Shown here: in pieces, positions 1 through 4,432 of the stretch | Layout: each line of letters opens with the position of its first letter | How positions within the stretch are numbered: the stretch's first letter is position 1 | Assembly (NCBI GenBank): GCA_020846815.1 | Contig: JADLDF010000365.1 | Coordinates: forward strand, 1-6,441 | DNA: 6,441 nt | DNA from: Gammaproteobacteria bacterium | Lineage (GTDB): Bacteria; Pseudomonadota; Gammaproteobacteria; Steroidobacterales; Steroidobacteraceae | Direction: 5' to 3' | The notes under the pieces: model-generated | Database searches by the model: none | The model's input: only the letters and a program-made list of their open reading frames with translations | Told to the model about the DNA's origin: nothing | Position numbers and translations under genes: made by a program

Positions 1-179
1 ATCTTCCGGCCCTGCGCACGCACCACGCCATCGGCGATGGCGAGAAAGCGGTGCAGGTCCGTGTTGCCATTCGCTCGCGCGCGCAACAGGTGATCGGCAT
101 CCTCGATCACGAAGGCATCGTGCTCGCCGCTGCTGTCAACCGCTGCCGAGACCAGAGGTTCTGCGAGGCGCCGCCTCAT
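1..179 (-). pseudogene. AAA-type ATPase fragment, Walker B region only, runs off left edge
   Basis: An open frame on the minus strand begins at an ATG at 179 and is still open at base 1, giving 59 complete codons in the window. It reads AFVIEDADHLLRAR followed by GNTDLHRFLAIADGVVRAQGRK. The hydrophobic-VIEDAD stretch is a Walker B box, and the LxRFLxIADGVVRAQGRK part matches what precedes the sensor region in bacterial AAA ATPases; this is recognition by eye. In such proteins a Walker A loop (GxxGxGK[ST]) should lie some 50 or more residues before Walker B. Here Walker B starts about 24 residues after the only ATG, and no Walker A can be seen in this frame back to about base 285, where it lies over the RES toxin gene. 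No good ribosome binding site precedes 179. It is either a 5'-truncated remnant or a small ATPase-like protein that lost its nucleotide-binding half. Its end cannot be seen. Confidence 0.45.
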
Positions 180-225
180 CCCTGGTGGTCGCCACGGTCG
201 ATATAAGGGCTGGAGGAGCGTGGCT

Positions 226-681
226 TCACGACGAAGCCAGCGGCCGCGAATCGAACGCGAAAGGCTGATCCGCAAGAATCTGCAGCCGCCGGGCGTCGCC
301 GTGCCTGGGATTGATCAATGCGTCATAGGTTGCCGAAACGACCGCCGACGGAACATGCAGAACCGCAGTGTTGCCGCCGGCGAGCCACTCATCCCCGATC
401 CGCCGCGTGAGATGGATGTGGTCCCGCCACTGATCCGGCAGGTCGACGAAGTCGATGCGATTGGCCTGCACATCGTCGGGCAGCTCGATCTCGAGCATGC
501 GGTAACCCTGAAGGGCTTCCGGACGACGGATTTCCTGATGAACGAGCTGCTCGAGAACCGCCGCAGCAGGGTGAGTGGCGCAGTACAGAATGGGCTGACC
601 GCGTGTATGCCAGCGCCCGCTTACCTTGAGCCCTCCCGAACCATCGAGGCTCGCGTGCCGGGACAGACGCCACAGGCGCAC
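226..681 (-). CDS. res: RES-domain toxin of a Xre/RES toxin-antitoxin module
   Basis: This encodes a 151-residue RES-domain protein. Family members are toxins that deplete cellular NAD+ by degrading or phosphorolysing it, halting growth unless held by the cognate Xre antitoxin. The frame opens with MRLWRLSRHA, the usual RES start. Arg23 (in SGRWH), Tyr33 (ILYCA) and Glu44 (AVLEQLVH) fit the conserved active-site Arg, Tyr and Glu, and the C-terminal half has VPSAVVS (Ser112) and the typical INPRH at 123-127. The GTG start at 681-679 is chosen because the recognisable domain begins there, and because its G is the last base of the antitoxin stop codon (TAGTG, one-base overlap), implying translational coupling. 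The frame stays open further upstream, but that would run through the antitoxin gene. The length is normal for the family and I see no damage, so the toxin is probably functional. An AAA-like fragment follows 46 bases downstream. Confidence 0.9.
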   Translation of the reverse strand: MRLWRLSRHASLDGSGGLKVSGRWHTRGQPILYCATHPAAAVLEQLVHQEIRRPEALQGYRMLEIELPDDVQANRIDFVDLPDQWRDHIHLTRRIGDEWLAGGNTAVLHVPSAVVSATYDALINPRHGDARRLQILADQPFAFDSRPLASS

Positions 682-1175
682 TACGCGAAGACACCTTCCT
701 GCGTTTGCAGCAGCATTTCCTCCACGACCCGCGCACCGCTTTCGGTGGCGAGCAGATCGAGCGGCGCACGTCCTTCGAGGCGACGCTTGGGCTCGCGCAG
801 CCACTGCTCCGCATATTCCGCGGCGCCGGGAAAGGTCTGCCGGGCCAGCGCAATGATGCGCGCCAGACGCACGACCCGATCCGACTCGGCCGGCTCGAGG
901 GTTTCCTCGGCCTGGCGGCGACTCAGTGTGCGCCGGTTCAACACGAGCTTGTAGATCACTTCGCTCTCGAGCTGCGCATCCTCTCGAAGGGAGTGGATCG
1001 AGGACACCGGCAGCCCTCGCTCAACCTGGCGAGCCAGTTCCAGATCGGAAAAGACTACTGGAGCCTTCAGCCCCAGCATGCGCGCAATCTGGCCGATCAG
1101 GGCCTCAGGACCATAGGGCCTGTCCGACTGCGCCGGCACTTTGCCGGCTGCCCTCATGTTGCGTGCGGTTGCCAT
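681..1175 (-). CDS. xre: Xre/MbcA/ParS-type antitoxin (DUF2384) paired with the RES toxin
   Basis: This 164-residue protein is the cognate antitoxin of the RES toxin. Family members bind the toxin and block its active site with their C-terminus, and they repress their own promoter. Residues about 44-92 fit the Xre-like helix-turn-helix, ending in LNRRTLSRR (79-87). Residues about 94-163 are a classic antitoxin toxin-binding domain: EPAESDRVVRLARIIALA, then WLREP, PLDLLATESGARVVEEML, and GVFA at the very C-terminus. The ATG at 1175 is chosen because an AGAGAAG motif lies about 8 bases upstream and the predicted promoter ends near 1200. A longer TTG-initiated frame from 1235 would begin inside the -35 box. 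The first 20 or so residues are basic and low in similarity. The gene precedes the toxin and overlaps it by one base, the standard order for this module. Confidence 0.92.
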   Translation of the reverse strand: MATARNMRAAGKVPAQSDRPYGPEALIGQIARMLGLKAPVVFSDLELARQVERGLPVSSIHSLREDAQLESEVIYKLVLNRRTLSRRQAEETLEPAESDRVVRLARIIALARQTFPGAAEYAEQWLREPKRRLEGRAPLDLLATESGARVVEEMLLQTQEGVFA

Positions 1176-1206
1176 CGCCAAGCTTCTCTTGCGCCACTTG
1201 GCACAA

Positions 1207-1235
1207 GATATACGCGCAATTGGCCCAATCTGCAA
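1207..1235 (-). promoter_or_regulatory. Predicted promoter of the Xre/RES operon
   Basis: On the minus strand a -35-like TTGCAG (1235-1230) and a -10-like TATATC (1212-1207) are separated by exactly 17 bases. The -10 matches consensus at four of six positions and the -35 at three of six. The expected start of transcription, near 1200, leaves a leader of about 25 bases with an AGAGAAG ribosome binding site before the ATG at 1175. The candidate operator half-sites overlap the -35 box and fill the spacer, which fits autorepression by the antitoxin. Confidence 0.5.
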
Positions 1236-1240
1236 TTGGG
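1216..1240. repeat. Candidate autoregulatory operator: three CCAAT/ATTGG half-sites
   Basis: The plus strand carries ATTGG (1219-1223), CCAAT (1225-1229) and ATTGG (1235-1239). The last two form a perfect inverted repeat of six bases per arm, CCCAAT-ctgca-ATTGGG (1224-1240). The first two form ATTGG-c-CCAAT with a one-base centre. GCAATTGG is also directly repeated with a 16-base period (1216 and 1232). Because these sit on the -35 box and spacer of the Xre/RES promoter, they are the natural site for binding by the helix-turn-helix antitoxin. That assignment is inference. Confidence 0.5.
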
Positions 1241-1246
1241 AAGAAT

Positions 1247-1283
1247 CCGTAAGTTACTGATTTGTCGTGGGCTCGAACCCCCC
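1247..1283 (-). other. Possible attachment-site scar: T-arm-like motif next to an island-end-like sequence
   Basis: Read on the minus strand, a run of six G is followed by TTCGAGCCCAC (1283-1267), resembling the T-loop and 3' T-stem of a tRNA gene, a common core of integrase attachment sites. Next comes CAAATCAGTAACTTACGG (1264-1247), which resembles a sequence I recall at the island side of many tRNA-targeted genomic islands. The T-stem is imperfect, there is no rest of a tRNA, and no integrase is in the window. It lies directly upstream of the Xre/RES promoter. This is recognition from memory and could be chance. Confidence 0.25.
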
Positions 1284-1389
1284 TTGCACCACTCGAATCT
1301 CCGGATTGTCACCAGATTTCCATTGGCAACTGAGTAGTGACCGGGGGAAGTGAAGTGTGCTGGCCGGCGCGCGAACCGGATGCGCCTCG

Positions 1390-1681
1390 TCATACCGGAA
1401 CCGCTTCTCTCAGGATTCGTTCCCGCGACCCACGCGGCAGGCTCCTGGGCGTCAGCACGTCGACCGGCACGCCAAGCAGGCGTTCGGCCTCGATCTGCAG
1501 CGCGGCCAGGGTGAACAGCGTCGTCGTTGGGGGCAGGTTCGACCAACAGGTCCAGGTCGCTGCCTTCCTCATCGTCTCCCGGGGCGGCAGACCCGAAAAT
1601 GCGCGGGCGCGCGACACCGTGGCGGGCCACGATTTCCCGCAGCGCGTTCCGATTGGCCTGCAAGGAAACGGACGGTTTCAT
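1390..1681 (-). pseudogene. Frameshifted MNT-type nucleotidyltransferase (MntA-like antitoxin)
   Basis: The first half, from ATG 1681, reads MKPSVSLQANRNALREIVAR and then IFGSAAPGDDEEGSDLDLLV, a minimal nucleotidyltransferase core with GS (30-31) and the metal-binding pair Asp42/Asp44. After EPAP the frame breaks. The family sequence resumes in the next frame as TTLFTLAALQIEAERLLG and VPVDVLTPRSLP, ending at a stop at 1390. The total of 292 bases is one more than a multiple of three, and removing one base from the five-base run at 1529-1533 (C on the coding strand) restores a continuous 96-residue protein, normal for the family. The usual Arg of GSxARG is Pro here, perhaps further decay. MntA-like proteins neutralise a HEPN RNase toxin by adding AMP to it; I see no HEPN gene on either side. 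No Shine-Dalgarno precedes 1681. A sequencing error in the homopolymer is the main alternative. Confidence 0.75.
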
Positions 1682-1807
1682 GGAGGTGACTGTGCCAGAG
1701 TTCGGCAGGCGCAACGCAAGCCGGCGCACAGTAGCGTCCGTCGGCCTGCCGTAGCGGCGGGCCGTGAACCGAACCGACCCGTTCGCATCAGCTTCCGTGC
1801 CAAAATC

Positions 1808-1881
1808 TGGCAGAGTGGACGGGACTCGAACCCGTCCGGGTTTCCCACGGGTCCGCGCCGCGCCCGCTGCGCTACCATGCA
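1808..1881 (-). pseudogene. Degenerate tRNA-like segment ending in CCA
   Basis: On the minus strand the 3' end reads as a good tRNA terminus: T-stem ACGGG (1835-1831), T-loop TTCGAGT, T-stem CCCGT (1823-1819), seven acceptor bases CCACTCT, a discriminator G, and encoded CCA (1810-1808). Upstream, TAGCGCAGCGG (1874-1864) resembles positions 8-19, with A14, G15 and the GG pair. Placing TA at positions 8-9 gives a 74-base unit, the right size. However, the 5' acceptor strand TGCATGG pairs at only four of seven positions, and no paired anticodon arm can be drawn from 1857-1836. It is therefore a decayed or recombined tRNA gene, an attachment-site remnant, or a coincidence. It overlaps the first codons of pdxH on the other strand. 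Confidence 0.35.
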
Positions 1882-2584
1882 GGCCATGTCGCTTCCCGCA
1901 CAGTTCCTCGACGATCCCCTGCCCTCCGAACCGCTCGCGCTCGCCGCCGACTGGCTGGCCGAGGCGCGCAGTCTGCGGCAGCAGCCGAACCCCGATGCCA
2001 TGGTGGTCGCGACGGTCGATGCCGCCGGCCTGCCGTCGGCGCGCGTCGTGCTCTGCAAGGAGATCGTCGTGCAGCCCGGGTATCTCGCGTTCTTCACGAA
2101 CTACGACTCGCGCAAGGGTCGCGAGCTCGAGGACCGGCCACGCGCCGCGCTGGTGCTGCACTGGGACCACCTGCACCGCCAGGTGCGGATCGAGGGGCGC
2201 GTGGTGCGCGCGAGCGCGGCGGAGAGCGATGCCTATTTCGCCTCGCGGCCGTGGCAGCGGCGCATCGGCGCCTGGGCAAGCGCCCAGAGCCAGCCGGTCG
2301 GCTCGCGCGCCGAGCTCGAAGCCAACGTGGTCGCGGTCGCCCGGCGCTTCGGCGCGCCGGTGCCGGGACCCGAGGACGGCGACGATCCCGGCGTGGCCAT
2401 CCCGCGCCCGCCGCATTGGGGCGGCTATCACGTCTGGGCCGAGGCCGTGGAGCTCTGGGTCGAGGGCGAATCGCGGATCCACGATCGCGTGCGGTGGACG
2501 CGCTCGCTCCATGCGAACCCGGCAGCCGAGGGTGCGGATGCGTTCACGGCTGGTGCCTGGTCCGCCACCCGGTTGCAGCCCTGA
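1877..2584 (+). CDS. pdxH: Pyridoxamine/pyridoxine 5'-phosphate oxidase
   Basis: PdxH is a cytosolic FMN enzyme that oxidises pyridoxamine or pyridoxine 5'-phosphate to pyridoxal 5'-phosphate, the last step of vitamin B6 synthesis and salvage. The split-barrel core is clear: DAMVVATVD (40-48), ARVVLCK (55-61), LAFFTNYDSRKG (70-81), RQVRIEG (101-107), then SRPWQRRIGAWASAQSQP, the HWGGYHVW strand, and SRIHDR containing the conserved Arg and His near the active site. The protein ends in TRLQP, like the RLAP terminus of the Escherichia coli enzyme. It is 235 residues from ATG 1877, or 232 from ATG 1886; neither has a strong ribosome binding site, so the start is uncertain. It lacks the N-terminal LRREY-type helix of the E. 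coli protein and has a Pro/Asp/Gly-rich loop of roughly ten extra residues before HWGGY. It stands alone and is followed at once by a strong hairpin. Confidence 0.93.
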   Translation: MQAMSLPAQFLDDPLPSEPLALAADWLAEARSLRQQPNPDAMVVATVDAAGLPSARVVLCKEIVVQPGYLAFFTNYDSRKGRELEDRPRAALVLHWDHLHRQVRIEGRVVRASAAESDAYFASRPWQRRIGAWASAQSQPVGSRAELEANVVAVARRFGAPVPGPEDGDDPGVAIPRPPHWGGYHVWAEAVELWVEGESRIHDRVRWTRSLHANPAAEGADAFTAGAWSATRLQP

Positions 2585-2602
2585 GCGATTGAGGTATGGC
2601 GA

Positions 2603-2630
2603 CGCTGCCGCTGCAAATGCAGCGGCAGCG
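2603..2630 (+). terminator. Perfect 12-bp hairpin just after pdxH
   Basis: CGCTGCCGCTGC (2603-2614) and GCAGCGGCAGCG (2619-2630) are exact reverse complements around an AAAT loop. The hairpin starts 18 bases after the pdxH stop codon, the usual place for a transcription terminator. No U-tract follows on the plus strand, so it is not a canonical intrinsic terminator. It could be a Rho-dependent stop boundary, an RNA 3'-end stabiliser, or a repeat element. Confidence 0.5.
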
Positions 2631-2876
2631 ATCTGCTGAACGATCGGGGTTTCCGGACCAACTCAGTCTTGCCGTACTGTCCAGCAGATTCGTCGACGCC
2701 TGCAGGGCTTGGGCGGACGCGCCGAAGGAACCGTTCGACAACACGGCGATCGCGAAGGCGCCGCCGGAACTGGTATTCAGCGGTGACGGCACCGAGGCGT
2801 TCCAACCAGGGCCTTGGGCGATGATCCGGCCGCCGCCTTGACACTCGGGCGCGTGGCGGTGCCGTGAGGCTGCCGC
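2631..2876. other. Stretch without a convincing gene
   Basis: The interval from pdxH (2584) to the antitoxin start (2912) is 327 bases and holds the hairpin at 2603-2630, the antitoxin promoter at 2877-2905, and this segment between them. Open frames exist on both strands but none shows a domain or a ribosome binding site. One minus-strand frame contains AIAVLSNGSFGASAQAL (about 2750-2700), faintly like the MSNGGFGG terminus of Mur-ligase-family Mpl proteins. That is too little to call a gene. Decayed coding sequence is possible. Confidence 0.4.
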
Positions 2877-2905
2877 TGGACATGTGATGCACATGTGAAT
2901 ATGCT
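2877..2905 (+). promoter_or_regulatory. Predicted promoter of the VapBC/FitAB-type operon
   Basis: A -35 box TGGACA (2877-2882, five of six consensus bases) and a -10 box TATGCT (2900-2905, four of six) are separated by exactly 17 bases. Transcription would begin about seven bases on, at or next to the antitoxin ATG at 2912. No Shine-Dalgarno precedes that ATG, so the message may be leaderless. The palindrome at 2880-2896 overlaps the -35 box and fills most of the spacer, a position where a bound repressor would block RNA polymerase. Confidence 0.6.
2880..2896. repeat. Perfect palindrome, candidate operator for the RHH antitoxin
   Basis: ACATGTG (2880-2886) and CACATGT (2890-2896) are exact reverse complements around ATG. 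The right arm extends to the self-complementary CACATGTG (2890-2897), and a further CACATG half-site spans the start codon (2909-2914). Ribbon-helix-helix antitoxins of the FitA/VapB type bind such inverted repeats in their own promoters, so this is the likely autoregulatory site. Confidence 0.6.
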
Positions 2906-2911
2906 CTTCAC

Positions 2912-3142
2912 ATGCCAAAGATGATCCAACTGCGCAACGTCTCCGATGCACTGCACCGGCAGCTCAAGTCTCGTGCCGCGCTGGCTGGTCTGCCACTGTC
3001 GGACTACCTGATTCGTGAAGTGCGCAAGATCGCGGAGCAGCCCACGGCGGAGGAAATGCGGCGACGCCTGCAGCAGCGCGAGTCGTACGCGGGCAAGACG
3101 TCACCGACGCAGGCGCTACGCGCCGAGCGCGACGCGCGGTGA
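2912..3142 (+). CDS. vapB: FitA/VapB-like ribbon-helix-helix antitoxin
   Basis: This 76-residue protein is the antitoxin of a PIN-domain toxin-antitoxin pair. The N-terminus MPKMIQLRNVSDALHRQLKS has the strand-then-helix layout of ribbon-helix-helix DNA-binding proteins. Next comes RAALAGLPLSDYLIREV (21-37), the FitA-like second helix, and then QPTAEEMRRRL (43-53), which in relatives precedes the toxin-binding tail. It would repress its own operon through the palindrome in the promoter and neutralise the nuclease encoded next. ATG 2912 is preferred because it starts the family's usual MP-x-M-IQLRN sequence and coincides with the predicted transcription start. ATG 2921 is a possible alternative; neither has a Shine-Dalgarno. 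The stop overlaps the toxin start by four bases (GTGA). Confidence 0.88.
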   Translation: MPKMIQLRNVSDALHRQLKSRAALAGLPLSDYLIREVRKIAEQPTAEEMRRRLQQRESYAGKTSPTQALRAERDAR

Positions 3143-3531
3143 TCGTCGTCGACGCCTCGGCCGTGCTGGAGCTGCTGCTTCGCACGGAAAAGGCCGTGGC
3201 GCTGGATGCCCTGCTACTGAACGGACTGGAAACGATGCACGCCCCACACCTGCTGGACGTGGAGATCGTGCAAACGTTGCGAAGACTCGTGCTGGGCGCG
3301 CAACTGACCGGCAGCCGGGCCGCACAAGCGATCGACGACTTCACGCAACTCGTCATCGAACGGCACGCGCATACCGACCTGCTCGCGCGTGCCTGGCAAC
3401 TGCGCTCGTCGATCACCGCCTACGACGCCATGTACGTCGCGCTCGCCGAAGCGCTGGACGCCCCTCTGGTCAGTTGCGATACGCGCCTCGGTCGCGCGCA
3501 CGGGCACGGCGCGACGATTCGAATCGTCTGA
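3139..3531 (+). CDS. vapC: PIN-domain ribonuclease toxin, VapC/FitB type
   Basis: This encodes a 130-residue PIN-domain endoribonuclease. VapC-type toxins cut tRNA or rRNA and stop translation unless bound by the antitoxin encoded just upstream. The acidic metal-binding residues are all present: Asp5 in MIVVDASAVLE, Glu42 in HLLDVEIVQTL, Asp96 in ITAYDAMYVALAE and Asp114 in LVSCDTRLGR. The length and the order of motifs are normal, so the toxin should be active. The GTG start at 3139 overlaps the antitoxin stop in a GTGA junction, giving translational coupling and fixing the start. The gene ends 31 bases before the convergent hisN stop, with no clear terminator between them. The RNA target cannot be predicted from the sequence. 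Confidence 0.92.
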   Translation: MIVVDASAVLELLLRTEKAVALDALLLNGLETMHAPHLLDVEIVQTLRRLVLGAQLTGSRAAQAIDDFTQLVIERHAHTDLLARAWQLRSSITAYDAMYVALAEALDAPLVSCDTRLGRAHGHGATIRIV

Positions 3532-3562
3532 TCGCCAGCGCCATTGCGCCCGTCGGCCGCAG

Positions 3563-4324
3563 TCAGCGCAGCGCGGCGAGCACGGCGTCGTGCAGCGCGC
3601 CGTTGCTCGCCAGCACCGTGGTCGTGCCGAGCCCGACCGGGCCGCCGTCGAGGTCGGTGAAGCGGCCTCCCGCCTCTTCGACGATCACGGTCAACGCGGC
3701 GATGTCGAGGATGTTCACGTCCGACTCGACGACGACGTCGAGTGCGCCGCGCGCCAGCAGGTGGTAGTGGACGAAGTCGCCGTAGCCGCGCAGGCGGCTG
3801 AGCTGCGGCACGAGCTGCCCGAAGCGCGCCCAGCGCGGGCCCTGCGTGAGGGTCTTGAGATTGCCGGTCGAGAGGATCGTCGCGGCGAGCTCCGCGGTGG
3901 CGCTGACGCGGATCGGCTTGCCGTCGAGCCAGGCGCCCTGCCCGCGTTCGGCCCAGGCGAGCTCGCCGTAGACCGGTGCGCAGGAGACGCCGAGCACGAA
4001 GCGCCCGCTGCGCAGCAGCGCGATCTGGGTCGAGAAGAACGGGCAGTCGCGCACGAAGGACTTGGTGCCGTCGATCGGGTCGACCAGCCAGATGCTCTCG
4101 GCACCCATGTCGTGCTGGCCGGTTTCCTCGCCGTAGAAGCCGTAGCCGGGGAAGCGCTTCGACAGCACCTCGTGGATGGCCTGCTCGGATCTGACGTCGG
4201 CCTCGGTGACGGGCGACCTGTCGGCCTTGGTGACGACTTCGAGGTTACGCTGGTAGAGCGAGCGGATCACCGCGGCGGCCGCGGCGGCGGCGTCGAGCGC
4301 GGCTTGCAGTTCGGCGGAGGGCAC
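3563..4324 (-). CDS. hisN: Inositol-monophosphatase-family phosphatase, probable histidinol-phosphatase HisN
   Basis: This 253-residue, metal-dependent phosphatase belongs to the inositol monophosphatase fold. Motifs seen are TEAD (40-43), GEE (65-67), the metal-binding DPIDGTKSF (82-90), and a final LDIAALTVIVEEAGGRFTDLDG (206-227) containing the third metal ligand, Asp207. DGTKSF, rather than DGTTNF, and YGDF followed by an EEAGGRFTDLDG end are typical of HisN, which dephosphorylates histidinol phosphate in histidine synthesis. Inositol-1-phosphatase or CysQ-like activity is the alternative. The usual Trp before the last Asp (PWD) is Leu here. The GTG start at 4324 is chosen because GAGGAAA lies just upstream at proper spacing and no earlier start fits the family. 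No other histidine genes are nearby. It is divergent from the adenosyltransferase gene and convergent with vapC. Confidence 0.82.
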   Translation of the reverse strand: MPSAELQAALDAAAAAAAVIRSLYQRNLEVVTKADRSPVTEADVRSEQAIHEVLSKRFPGYGFYGEETGQHDMGAESIWLVDPIDGTKSFVRDCPFFSTQIALLRSGRFVLGVSCAPVYGELAWAERGQGAWLDGKPIRVSATAELAATILSTGNLKTLTQGPRWARFGQLVPQLSRLRGYGDFVHYHLLARGALDVVVESDVNILDIAALTVIVEEAGGRFTDLDGGPVGLGTTTVLASNGALHDAVLAALR

Positions 4325-4327
4325 GGG

Positions 4328-4334
4328 TTTCCTC
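4328..4334 (-). promoter_or_regulatory. Ribosome binding site deciding the hisN GTG start
   Basis: GAGGAAA on the minus strand, followed by CCC and then the GTG at 4324, places a good Shine-Dalgarno core six bases from the start codon. The frame is open much further upstream, so this site is the main evidence for a GTG start. A TTGACA at 4386-4381 could be the -35 box, but no good -10 follows. Confidence 0.55.
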
Positions 4335-4396
4335 GGGACGGCGGGATCGAGGGCGCGAGGTTGCGGGCGCTCGCAGGTGCTGTCAATGCGGGCGCC

Positions 4397-4405
4397 TGAT
4401 ATGGT
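4397..4405 (+). promoter_or_regulatory. Possible extended -10 promoter for the adenosyltransferase gene
   Basis: TGATATGGT contains an extended -10 (TG, one base, then TATGGT at 4400-4405, four of six consensus bases) about 28 bases before the ATG at 4433. There is no convincing -35 box, as expected if the extended -10 compensates. I see no cobalamin riboswitch features in the short gap. Weak prediction. Confidence 0.3.
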
Positions 4406-4432
4406 GCGTTTCCGATATCTTGGGGCTGCGCC

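Noticed and set aside
220..1337. Long plus-strand open frames through the toxin-antitoxin region
   Set aside because: They are antisense to the clear RES and Xre genes, show no domain, and arise from high GC.
1798..1812. TGCCA-aaatc-TGGCA inverted repeat upstream of pdxH as a repressor site
   Set aside because: Five-base arms are expected by chance, and it overlaps the CCA end of the tRNA-like segment, which accounts for part of it.
1682..2512. Long minus-strand frame opposite pdxH, joined to the MNT start
   Set aside because: No recognisable protein beyond the MNT part. It is a GC-rich shadow of pdxH, and the MNT protein starts naturally at 1681.
2596..2841. Plus-strand frame of 81 codons after pdxH
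   Set aside because: It begins inside the hairpin region, has no ribosome binding site and shows no domain.
4325..4432. Cobalamin riboswitch before the adenosyltransferase gene
   Set aside because: The gap is only 108 bases, too short for the usual element, and no B12-box-like sequence was seen.
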